From NCBI GenBank assembly GCA_900551365.1, contig URVZ01000057.1:1-11412 (forward strand): a DNA stretch of 11,412 nt, written 5' to 3'. Made by a program: the position numbers and the translations under genes. Of the stretch, positions 1 to 6,464 are shown in pieces. The DNA comes from an uncultured Collinsella sp. Its GTDB lineage: Bacteria; Actinomycetota; Coriobacteriia; Coriobacteriales; Coriobacteriaceae. Below the pieces are notes generated by a model. It worked only from the letters and a program-made list of their open reading frames with translations. It was not told where the DNA came from and searched no databases. The number at the start of each line of letters is the position of its first letter. The stretch's first letter is position 1.

Positions 1-2280
1 TTGATCGTGGCAGCGCTGTGCACGCTATCGGCCTTCTGGCTGCTCGGCGCCCGGATCGGTGTTGAGCAGACGCAGCGGCAGGTCGACGTGGTCGTCAGCT
101 ACGAGGACGTCTGTGCGCTCTCGGACGCATCCGGCATCCCGGTGCAGGACTGGCTGACGCAGCTGGCGGATGCCGGCGCGCGTGAGCTGCTGGTCACACC
201 GGCCGAGCTTGCCGACCCGGACATCGTGCGCGCCGCGCAGGATGCGGGGCTGGGCACGGCGCAGGCCGGCGGCCTTGCACAGGGCGGCACATATTTCTTT
301 GCCGCGCGGTATGACACGCTTGCCGCCGCCGGACAGACCGGCGTCGACACCGACACCGAGCCGCTGGCGCAGGCGCAGGTGCTCGACGCGCTGCGCGAAA
401 GCGGCAGCACACTCGTGCTCATTGAAGACAGGAACCAGACCGGCTGTGTCCTTCCGGATGGGTACTCGCTCGACGGGTACACCGGCGACATGGTCAAGGG
501 CTTCTGGCTCAACCAGACATTCCGCGCGCGCTATCAGGCGCTTGGCTATAGCGGCGCGGAGGAGATCGTCAATATGCTCTACCGTGCCGTCGTGGACCGC
601 GGCATGACCGTGCTGTGGCTCACACCGCTGACGGACGCCGCGGGCGAGACCGTCGCTCGTCCGGCCTACCCCATGATCGTGTTCCGCACGCCCAAGGGCT
701 GGACCTGCCCCAAGCAGATCGACGGCAAGAAGACCGAGGACTCCTGGCGTGCGCACCAGGTGCCGCTGGCGAGCGCCAAGGACACCCACGAGCACTTCCG
801 CGTGCTGCGTGAGTGGCTGCGTTCCTACAAGCCCGAGGAGCTCTTTACGCCCGAGGGCCAGGTGCGTCCCGAGGTGACGGCCTTTATGCCGACCGGCGAG
901 CTGCGCATTGGTGCCAACCCCAACGCAAACGGCGGCAAGGTCCGTCGCGAGCTCGAGCTGCCCGACATCCACGCCCACGAGATCCCCGTTGCCGAGAAGG
1001 GTCACGGCTGGGGCTCCACCGAGGCCGCCCGCGTCTTTGGTGAGTACACCGCCGATGTCCTGGCCAAGAACATGGACGACTTCCGCATCTTCGGCCCCGA
1101 CGAGACCGCATCCAACCGCCTGCAGGCTGCCTACAGGGTGACCAAGAAGCAGTGGGATGCCGGCTTCTACGAGGACGAGGCCAACGATGAGCTGCTGGCT
1201 GGTTCCGGTAAGGTCGTCGAGCAGCTGTCCGAGCATCAGTGCGAGGGCTTCCTCGAGGCCTACGTGCTCACCGGCCGCTCCGGCGTGTGGAGCTCCTACG
1301 AGAGCTTTGTCCACGTGGTTGATTCCATGGTCAACCAGCACTGCAAGTGGCTCGAGGCCACCAAGCGTGAGATTCCGTGGCGTGCCCCCATCAGCGGCCT
1401 CAACATTCTGCTGTCGAGCCACGTCTGGCGCCAGGACCACAACGGCTTCTCTCACCAGGACCCCGGCTTTATCGACCTACTGCTCAACAAGGCCAACGAA
1501 ACGCATATCGTGAACGCCTACTATCCGGCAGATGCCAACATGGCCCTTGCCGTGGCCGAGCGCGTCTACCAGTCCACCGACTGCGTCAACGCCATCTTCT
1601 GCGGCAAGCAGCCCGCCCCGACCTTCCAGACGGTCGACGAGGCCAAGGCCGAGCTTGCCGAGGGCGTTGCGACCTGGGAGTGGGCATCGACCGCCGCCTC
1701 GCTCGCCGAGGCCGATGTCGTCGTTGCCACCTGCGGTGACGTGCCGACGCTCGAGGCTCTGGCGGCAACCGACATGCTGCGCGAGCTGGGCATCAAGGTT
1801 TGGTTCGTCAACGTGGTCGACCTGCTCAAGATCCAGAACGTCTGCGAGAACGACCAGGCCATCAGCGACGAGCGCTGGGCTGAATTCTTCGGCTGCGGCG
1901 AGAAGCCCGTTCTCTTTGCCTTCCACGCCTATGCCGGCACGATTCGCCGCCTGATCTGGAACCGCCCCGGCCACGACGCCTTCCGCGTCCACGGCTACGA
2001 GGAGAAGGGCTCCACGACCACACCGTTCGACATGCTGCGCCTGAACAACATGGACCGTTGGGCCCTGGCTGCCGACGTGCTGCGTATGGTCGATGCCGAC
2101 AAGTTTGCCGAGCAGATCAACGAGTGGGAGGCCTTCCGCACCGAAGCCTTCGAGTTCGCTTGCGACGAGGGCTACGATCACCCGGCCTTCACCGACTGGG
2201 TCTGGCCCGACGCCGCTGCCGCAACCGCAGCCGACGGCGCGCTCTCCGCAACCCAAATGACCGCTGGCGACAACGAATAG
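1..2280 (+). CDS. xfp: Chimeric ORF: DUF5693-like N-terminal part joined to phosphoketolase lacking its N-terminal domain
   Basis: Two unrelated proteins are read in one frame. Residues 1-218 resemble DUF5693 proteins: a hydrophobic segment at about 1-18, then an extracytoplasmic domain ending in DMVKGFWLNQTFRARY and VLWLTPLTDAAGE. Residues 220-759 are the middle and C-terminal parts of xylulose-5-phosphate/fructose-6-phosphate phosphoketolase, which makes acetyl-phosphate from ketose phosphates using thiamine diphosphate. Its signatures are MIVFRTPKGWTCPK (from about 224), RAHQVPL, WSSYESF (430-436), WRQDHNGFSHQDPG (about 476-490) and VNAYYPAD (504-511). Phosphoketolases are usually about 800 aa, so some 260-280 N-terminal residues, including much of the cofactor-binding domain, are missing. 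As written it should be inactive. The TTG at base 1 is only the window edge, and the real start probably lies upstream. The phosphoketolase identity is firm; whether the fusion is natural is doubtful. Confidence 0.85.
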   Translation: MIVAALCTLSAFWLLGARIGVEQTQRQVDVVVSYEDVCALSDASGIPVQDWLTQLADAGARELLVTPAELADPDIVRAAQDAGLGTAQAGGLAQGGTYFFAARYDTLAAAGQTGVDTDTEPLAQAQVLDALRESGSTLVLIEDRNQTGCVLPDGYSLDGYTGDMVKGFWLNQTFRARYQALGYSGAEEIVNMLYRAVVDRGMTVLWLTPLTDAAGETVARPAYPMIVFRTPKGWTCPKQIDGKKTEDSWRAHQVPLASAKDTHEHFRVLREWLRSYKPEELFTPEGQVRPEVTAFMPTGELRIGANPNANGGKVRRELELPDIHAHEIPVAEKGHGWGSTEAARVFGEYTADVLAKNMDDFRIFGPDETASNRLQAAYRVTKKQWDAGFYEDEANDELLAGSGKVVEQLSEHQCEGFLEAYVLTGRSGVWSSYESFVHVVDSMVNQHCKWLEATKREIPWRAPISGLNILLSSHVWRQDHNGFSHQDPGFIDLLLNKANETHIVNAYYPADANMALAVAERVYQSTDCVNAIFCGKQPAPTFQTVDEAKAELAEGVATWEWASTAASLAEADVVVATCGDVPTLEALAATDMLRELGIKVWFVNVVDLLKIQNVCENDQAISDERWAEFFGCGEKPVLFAFHAYAGTIRRLIWNRPGHDAFRVHGYEEKGSTTTPFDMLRLNNMDRWALAADVLRMVDADKFAEQINEWEAFRTEAFEFACDEGYDHPAFTDWVWPDAAAATAADGALSATQMTAGDNE
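645..660. other. Chimeric junction between DUF5693-like and phosphoketolase sequence
   Basis: The protein switches family between about residue 217 (T of AGETV) and residue 220 (R of RPAYPM). Upstream sequence fits the DUF5693 family, and downstream sequence fits phosphoketolase from the RPxxPMIVxRTPKGW region onward. No stop, frameshift, insertion sequence or obvious repeat marks the joint. The loss of an essential domain argues for an assembly or amplification chimera rather than a working fusion, but I cannot prove this from one sequence. Confidence 0.7.
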
Positions 2281-2302
2281 CATCCGGGACGGCCTCGCGC
2301 TG

Positions 2303-2387
2303 GGGCCGCCTCCGGGCGGGTTACCTTGCTCCGGGAAGTGGGCTTCGCGAACTTCCCGGAGCAAGGTAACCCGCCCGGAGGCGGCCC
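2303..2387. repeat. Giant hairpin 1: 37-bp perfect inverted repeat with 11-nt loop
   Basis: Arms at 2303-2339 and 2351-2387 are perfectly complementary over 37 bp around the loop GGGCTTCGCGA (2340-2350). It starts 22 bases after the stop of the phosphoketolase ORF. The central 23 nt (2334-2356) recur, reverse-complemented, in the second hairpin at 2526-2548. The outer end is GGGCC/GGCCC, as in hairpin 2. No T-run follows the right arm directly (next bases are TCTCGACC; a six-T run comes only at 2420-2425). It is therefore not a canonical rho-independent terminator, although an RNA this stable would probably affect transcription or decay of the upstream message. Confidence 0.95.
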
Positions 2388-2499
2388 TCTCGACCGTTTC
2401 GATCTGCGGGGGCTGATTCTTTTTTATGTAATAGGGACTTTGCTGATACCGCCTTGTGGACCGCGCATCCAACTATGGTCAGCCAGGATTACATTGCCG

Positions 2500-2574
2500 G
2501 GGCCGGGGTGGTTGGTATAGGTTTTGGAAGTTCGCGAAGCCCACTTCCAAAACCTATACCAACCACCCCGGCCC
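2500..2574. repeat. Giant hairpin 2: 32-bp perfect inverted repeat with the same loop in reverse orientation
   Basis: Arms at 2500-2531 and 2543-2574 are perfectly complementary over 32 bp. The loop at 2532-2542 reads TCGCGAAGCCC, the exact reverse complement of the loop in hairpin 1. The innermost six stem pairs (GGAAGT/ACTTCC) and the outermost GGGCC are also shared with hairpin 1, while the intervening stem sequence is unrelated. It lies about 120 bases upstream of the small gene starting at 2696. No T-run follows it on the plus strand. Confidence 0.95.
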
Positions 2575-2695
2575 TCGCCTGTAAACTCTTCCGCTGAGCG
2601 AGCCATAGGCGCCACGCACCGATGCGCTAAAGCGGTGGCTTGAAATTGGTGCTATATTCAGCATGAGTTGTTTAATGCTAGTACGGGAGGCTGAT

Positions 2696-3187
2696 ATGGG
2701 GCTGTTCAAGAAGAAAAACCCGCAGGATGCCTTTGATCCCGATGTGTTTACCATCACGGATACGATTTTGGACCCGCCGCGGTTTACATTTTTGCCGGCT
2801 ATCTACCAGGATGCCACGCGCCGCAAGTGGGCCGTGCATCAGCGTGGTGCAGAGCCTAAGATTTTTGACTATGCGGACGTGCTGCAGTGCGAGATTGTCG
2901 AGACCGGAAATCCCGAGGATGTGCCGGAGGTTAGCAAGCGCGAACTAGCTCAGCAGATTTTGATTAATCCAGCTCAGGCTACCAAAAACAACGCTGCCAA
3001 GCGTAATATGTGCCTTGGTATGGGTGTCATCGTTGCCGTGCAAACCGGCGAGGATGAGATTTCGAAGCTTGAGATTCCGGTGACCGCGGGCGAAGTCAAG
3101 CGAGACTCCGGCCTATATCGATCGTATCGGAACGTTGCGGAGCAGATCAAAGAAGCCTTCGACGCCATGGGGCGTCCGGAGCAATGA
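2696..3187 (+). CDS. Hypothetical protein, 163 aa, no recognised family
   Basis: I do not recognise this protein with confidence. It starts MGLFKKKNPQ, a short lysine-rich N-terminus, followed by a mixed alpha/beta region with PRFTFLPAIYQ (about 28-38), RRKWAVHQRG and KIFDYADVLQCEIVETG (about 55-71). The last stretch resembles the strand-rich C-terminal part of some DUF4428-type small proteins, but the zinc-binding cysteines of that family are absent, so this is only a hint. A helical C-terminus (RNVAEQIKEAFDAM) follows. There is no signal peptide or membrane segment, so it is probably cytosolic. ATG 2696 is preferred over ATG 2663 because GGGAGG at 2685-2690 sits five bases before it. The next gene begins 35 bases downstream on the same strand with no terminator between them, so co-transcription is possible. 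Confidence 0.75.
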   Translation: MGLFKKKNPQDAFDPDVFTITDTILDPPRFTFLPAIYQDATRRKWAVHQRGAEPKIFDYADVLQCEIVETGNPEDVPEVSKRELAQQILINPAQATKNNAAKRNMCLGMGVIVAVQTGEDEISKLEIPVTAGEVKRDSGLYRSYRNVAEQIKEAFDAMGRPEQ

Positions 3188-3222
3188 TGCCCGCAGCATC
3201 AAGCGGTTGAGGAGCCTTGCCC

Positions 3223-3990
3223 ATGTCGAGTGAACCATATGCGATTCCGCCCAAAGATCGCGCCTTTGAGGGCATTCTTTGGTATATCAAACATTATGAC
3301 CTGCAGGGTGGTGACCGGCTGCCCGCCGAGCGTGTGCTCTGTGAAGAGCTGGGCGTGTCGCGCACGGCGTTGCGCGCTGCGATCACGCGTCTTATTTCGT
3401 GCGGAACTTTGGAAAGCCGCCGCGGTTCGGGCACCTATGTGTGTCCTCCCAAACCGCTGAATATCTTTCAGGAAACATGGAACTATACGCAGGCGGTGGA
3501 GAGGGTTGGCTCAAAGTCGACCGCACACCTGGTTTGGTCCAAGGTCGTGTACGCCGATATCGATCTGGCCCAAAAAGCCCAGATCGACCTGGGCATGCCG
3601 CTCTTCTGCATTCGGCGCGTGCGCGTGGTTAATGGTTCCCCGGCGTCGATTGAGACGGCTCACGTCAATCTGTCTTTGTGCCCCTCGCTTCCCGATCACG
3701 ATTTTGAGCAGGAAAGCCTCTACGACGTTTTGCTCAAAGAGGGGAATGTCCATGTGGCGCACGGCAAGGAGCATATTTCCATCAGCCGTCTGAACGCCGA
3801 CGAGGCCAAGTTGCTGGGTGCTCAGGAGGGCACGCCGGTGTTTTACAAGGCTTCGCACGAGCGTGACGAGAACGATGGCTTTGTCGAGTATTGCAAGTCC
3901 GTGATTCTGCCGACCAAGTATCGTTTTGCCGATAACGGCGAGGCAGACGGCGTTGCGACGAAGGTAGGTGTCGAATGGCTGATGCAGTAG
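3223..3990 (+). CDS. GntR-family regulator with UTRA effector domain (first of tandem pair)
   Basis: A 255-aa transcription factor of the GntR family, HutC/UTRA subgroup. The winged helix-turn-helix spans about residues 13-74, with the typical DRLPAERVLCEELGVSRTALRAAITRL followed by the wing ESRRGSGTYV. The UTRA ligand-binding domain runs from about 97 to 240 and includes MPLFCIRRVRVVNGSPASIETAHV and SISRLNADEAKLLGAQEGTPVF. UTRA regulators usually bind small metabolites, often phosphorylated sugars; the ligand here cannot be told from sequence. ATG 3223 is chosen because GAGGAG at 3209-3214 lies eight bases upstream; TTG 3217 would be too close to that site. Its 3' end overlaps the next regulator by 16 bases, indicating translational coupling. 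Confidence 0.93.
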   Translation: MSSEPYAIPPKDRAFEGILWYIKHYDLQGGDRLPAERVLCEELGVSRTALRAAITRLISCGTLESRRGSGTYVCPPKPLNIFQETWNYTQAVERVGSKSTAHLVWSKVVYADIDLAQKAQIDLGMPLFCIRRVRVVNGSPASIETAHVNLSLCPSLPDHDFEQESLYDVLLKEGNVHVAHGKEHISISRLNADEAKLLGAQEGTPVFYKASHERDENDGFVEYCKSVILPTKYRFADNGEADGVATKVGVEWLMQ

Positions 3991-4688
3991 AAGACTTGCC
4001 GGTTTACAAACAAATTCGCCGCTGCATTGCGGAGCGAATCGAGCGCGGCGACTACCCGACGGGCTCGATGATTCCGTCCGAAAACGAGCTGGCCGAGGAG
4101 TTTGGCACGACACGCCTGACAATCCGAAGCGCCATGGACGAGCTGGTCAAAAGTGGCCAGATTCGTCGCGTGCAGGGCAAAGGCGCCTTTGTGGGACACA
4201 AGTGGTTTGACGAGCACGAACGCAAGGGCGGCTTCCGCCAGTCGGTTCTGGCATCGGGCGCGACGCCGTCGGTGCGCATCCTGGCGCGCTCCAAACGCTA
4301 CGCCGGCCCGTATTATGCCGACTTGTTTGGCATCGCCGAGGACGATCTGCTTTACTCGGTGCGCCGCCTCAACTGCATCGATGGTGAGCCCGTATCGATC
4401 GAGATGACACTGATTCCGTGCCTGCTGTTTCCGGGCATCGAAGACGTGGACATTTCGGTCTTCAGCCTGTTCGAGACCTACGATATGTTGGGACGCAAGC
4501 CAGATCAGTCGGTAGAGAAACTCGATATCGAGGCGCTGGGCGCACGCGATGCGAGTTTGCTCAATCTTGAGCCGGGCGATCTGGCGCTCGTGCTGGAAGG
4601 CCTGACCTATGACTCGAGTGGGCAGGCAATCGAGCATGCCAAGTCTTTTACCCGCGGCGACGCCGGCGGATATACCTACAACTATTAG
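3975..4688 (+). CDS. GntR-family regulator with UTRA effector domain (second of tandem pair)
   Basis: A 237-aa HutC/UTRA-type GntR regulator. The DNA-binding domain is at about residues 7-74: PVYKQIRRCIAERIERGDY, then SMIPSENELAEEFGTTRLTI, and the wing RRVQGKGAFV. The UTRA domain (about 90-230) contains the usual DLLYSVRRLNCIDGEPVSIEM and LALVLEGLTYDSSGQAIEHAKSF elements. It starts inside the end of the preceding regulator (16-base overlap), so the two are almost surely made together and could act as a pair or heterodimer (inference). The two proteins are clearly divergent rather than a recent duplication. A terminator follows seven bases after the stop. The SIS enzyme gene about 275 bases downstream is the nearest candidate target. 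Confidence 0.94.
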   Translation: MADAVEDLPVYKQIRRCIAERIERGDYPTGSMIPSENELAEEFGTTRLTIRSAMDELVKSGQIRRVQGKGAFVGHKWFDEHERKGGFRQSVLASGATPSVRILARSKRYAGPYYADLFGIAEDDLLYSVRRLNCIDGEPVSIEMTLIPCLLFPGIEDVDISVFSLFETYDMLGRKPDQSVEKLDIEALGARDASLLNLEPGDLALVLEGLTYDSSGQAIEHAKSFTRGDAGGYTYNY

Positions 4689-4694
4689 CGTCTA

Positions 4695-4730
4695 GAGCGT
4701 CCCTGCGCATGGCGGGGGCGCTCGTTTTTA
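4695..4730 (+). terminator. Rho-independent terminator after the regulator pair
   Basis: A 12-bp stem (4695-4706 with 4712-4723, two G-U pairs) with a five-base loop is followed by GTTTTTA at 4724-4730. It closes the transcription unit of the two GntR regulators and separates it from the SIS gene. Confidence 0.85.
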
Positions 4731-4805
4731 CGGATATATGTCGCTTGACCGATGAGCGGCAAAAACTGACCGTCTACCGAGAGGGGAGGATGAAATCATA
4801 AAATC

Positions 4806-4852
4806 GGTATTAAAAACGGCTAACCTGTAATCGTTCACTGGTATTAAGAACC
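4806..4852 (+). promoter_or_regulatory. Candidate operator pair: two GGTATTAA(A/G)AAC direct repeats upstream of the SIS gene
   Basis: GGTATTAAAAAC at 4806-4817 and GGTATTAAGAAC at 4840-4851 match at 11 of 12 positions and are 34 bases apart, about three helical turns. The second reads GGT-N7-ACC, a partial dyad reminiscent of HutC/UTRA-type operators. Their place between the tandem UTRA regulators and the SIS gene makes them plausible binding sites. The promoter itself is not clear. Confidence 0.4.
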
Positions 4853-4963
4853 TTTGAATTGTTGAGCTTGGGGCCAAGATGTCCACAAGGTTAAGCGGTG
4901 CGACGGGGCGGCAAGCCCGTTCATTCCGTGCGACAATTCAAACTGCTCGTGAAAGGAGCGGGA

Positions 4964-6025
4964 ATGAAGGAGACCGAGAAGATCGAGATCATGCACTTCG
5001 ACCAGGAGGGCTACCTCGAGGACGGCAGGAACGTCTACGAGGCCGGCAAGAAGATGACCGCCCTGGCCGACCGCGTGCACGAGGAGGGCTACGACGCCGT
5101 CTTCCTGATGGGCGTCGGCGGCACCTGGGACGAGTTCATGCAGCTCGAGTACCTCATGAACAAGTTCGGCGACCGCGACCTCGAGGTCTACCTGATCCAC
5201 GCCGCCGAGTGGAACGCCATGGGCCACAAGCGCATGACCGAGAAGTCCGTCGTGCTCACCGCCTCCGAGTCCGGCACCACCCCCGAGGTCCTCGAGGCCG
5301 TCAAGAAGATGAAGGACATGGGCGTGCGCGTCTACGCCATGACCAAGCCCGAGGGCCCCATCGGCCAGGCTGTCGGCGCCGAGAACTGCGTCGCCATGGC
5401 TTCTGACCATGGTTCGGGCGGCTGCGAGAAGGGCTACTACCTCGCCGACTGCTTCGGCCTGCGCCTGCTCAACCGCCGCGGCTGCTTCCCCAAGTTCGAC
5501 CTGTTCATCGAGCAGACGAAGGACGTCTGGAAGGACATGCTCGACATCCGCAAGCGCTTCGAGCCGCGCGCCGAGGAGCTCGCCAGGAAGTACGCGCTGG
5601 CCGACTACACCATGTTCATCGGCTCGGGCGCGCTGTGGGGCGAGACCATCCTGTACTCCATGTGCCTGCTCGAGGAGATGCAGTGGAAGCGCATCCGCCA
5701 CATCACCTCGCACGACTTCTTCCACGGCACGCTCGAGCTGCTCGAGCCCGGCGTCCCGGTGTTCCTGTTCATGGGCGAGGACGAGTGCCGCGCCCTCGAC
5801 GAGCGCGTCCGCGCCTTCCTCACCAGCGGCGTGACCGGCGACGAGGACTACGTCATCATCGACACCGCCGAGTACGCGATCCCGGGCCTGGACGACGACT
5901 TCCGCGTCATCGTGTCGCCGTGGATCCTGTCCGTGCTGACCACCGACCGCCTCTCGCGCAACTACGAGCTGGTCACCAAGCACAACCTCAAGTACCGCCG
6001 CTACTACCACCAGTTCGACTACTAA
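4964..6025 (+). CDS. FrlB-like double-SIS-domain protein (sugar-phosphate deglycase/isomerase family)
   Basis: A 353-aa cytosolic protein with two SIS (sugar isomerase) domains, at about 30-165 and 200-330. The first holds VFLMGVGGTWDEF and the phospho-sugar loop SESGTTPEVLEAV; the second holds TMFIGSGALWGE and FFHGTLELLEPGVPVFLFMGEDECR. The latter matches the RHGPLE-type motif of FrlB and GlmS isomerase domains, and the C-terminus (KHNLKYRRYYHQFDY) resembles the HNPDERRYYGGLVEY end of fructoselysine-6-phosphate deglycase FrlB. It probably cleaves or isomerises a phosphorylated amino-sugar or glycated amine; the exact substrate is unknown. ATG 4964 is chosen because AAAGGAG at 4952-4958 lies five bases upstream; the in-frame ATG at 4898 has no such site. 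No transporter or kinase gene accompanies it, and a terminator follows. Its very GC-biased codons contrast with the upstream regulators and suggest high expression. Confidence 0.88.
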   Translation: MKETEKIEIMHFDQEGYLEDGRNVYEAGKKMTALADRVHEEGYDAVFLMGVGGTWDEFMQLEYLMNKFGDRDLEVYLIHAAEWNAMGHKRMTEKSVVLTASESGTTPEVLEAVKKMKDMGVRVYAMTKPEGPIGQAVGAENCVAMASDHGSGGCEKGYYLADCFGLRLLNRRGCFPKFDLFIEQTKDVWKDMLDIRKRFEPRAEELARKYALADYTMFIGSGALWGETILYSMCLLEEMQWKRIRHITSHDFFHGTLELLEPGVPVFLFMGEDECRALDERVRAFLTSGVTGDEDYVIIDTAEYAIPGLDDDFRVIVSPWILSVLTTDRLSRNYELVTKHNLKYRRYYHQFDY

Positions 6026-6076
6026 GAGCTGGCCGCAGGGCCGATATCTTGGCTGGTTGATATCTCGACCCTACAC

Positions 6077-6109
6077 AAGGGCGTCCGCATTCGCGCGGGC
6101 GCCCTTTTT
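6077..6109 (+). terminator. Rho-independent terminator after the SIS gene
   Basis: A 12-bp stem (6077-6088 with 6095-6106, one G-U pair) with loop ATTCGC overlaps the T-run at 6105-6109. It lies about 50 bases after the SIS stop codon and makes that gene a single-gene unit. Confidence 0.9.
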
Positions 6110-6138
6110 GCGTTGCCGTCGGCGCAGGGTGTCCTCGG

Positions 6139-6321
6139 CGGAAATCTCATCCCGGAATTTCGGCTCAGAGTGGGATGCGGTTTCCGGATGCGTCCCATTC
6201 TGAAGCCCCGAAACGGGACGCGCTTTCCGCTTGGGGTCCGATCCGGAAAGCTCATCCCGTTCCGAGCATCAAATCCGGGACATGCTTTCCGCGCTCCGCC
6301 CCTTGCAGAAAGCGCGTCTCC
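6139..6321. repeat. BIME-like array: three hairpins made of inverted copies of a 15-nt motif
   Basis: A degenerate 15-nt motif (consensus near GGGAYGCGCTTTCCG) occurs at 6172-6186 (+), 6215-6229 (+) and 6277-6291 (+). Reverse-complement copies lie at 6139-6153, 6244-6258 and 6307-6321. Adjacent opposite copies pair to give hairpins 6139-6186, 6215-6258 and 6277-6321 with loops of 14-18 bases. A partial seventh copy lies at 6185-6196. The arrangement recalls REP/BIME elements. It sits in the 354-base gene-free gap 6111-6464 between two convergent transcription units. Confidence 0.8.
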
Positions 6322-6383
6322 TTCCAAACACAAATCTTGCGGTACAGCTTCTGCAAAGACGCGAAGTGGCCGCTGACAGCAAA

Positions 6384-6417
6384 GAGGGGCTGCCGAGACA
6401 ATGCCCGACGGCCCCTC
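6384..6417 (-). terminator. Probable terminator of the minus-strand operon
   Basis: Arms 6384-6395 and 6406-6417 form an imperfect GC-rich stem (GAGGGGC/GCCCCTC core plus a weaker inner part), starting about 48 bases past the stop codon of the heptad-repeat gene. On the minus strand only a short TTT follows, so the U-tract is weak. Confidence 0.5.
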
Positions 6418-6464
6418 CCCTCATAACTTGCTATCGATGCCAATCGCCACAAGGGCGCGGCTGC

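Noticed and set aside
25..1455. Long minus-strand open frame (476 codons) opposite the first ORF
   Set aside because: It lies antisense to sequence with clear DUF5693 and phosphoketolase motifs, crosses the chimeric joint, and is low in domain-like structure. It is a by-product of GC-rich codon use.
1477..2472. Minus-strand open frame of 331 codons
   Set aside because: Antisense to the phosphoketolase C-terminus and running through giant hairpin 1; no recognisable protein features.
2303..2574. Integron attC sites
   Set aside because: attC stems are imperfect with unpaired bases and conserved outer boxes. Here stems are perfect and the conserved part is the loop, and no cassette-like genes are present.
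4752..4800. Tiny open frames (for example ATG AAA TCA TAA after GAGGGGAGG at about 4791) in the SIS leader
   Set aside because: Too short to support, and the purine-rich stretch abuts the ATG with no spacing.
4844..6010. Minus-strand open frame of 388 codons
   Set aside because: Mirror of the SIS gene; its Val/Leu/His/Glu-rich composition is typical of an antisense shadow of GC-biased codons.
6139..6321. CRISPR array
   Set aside because: The repeats are short, diverged and alternate in orientation with no unique spacers of constant length.
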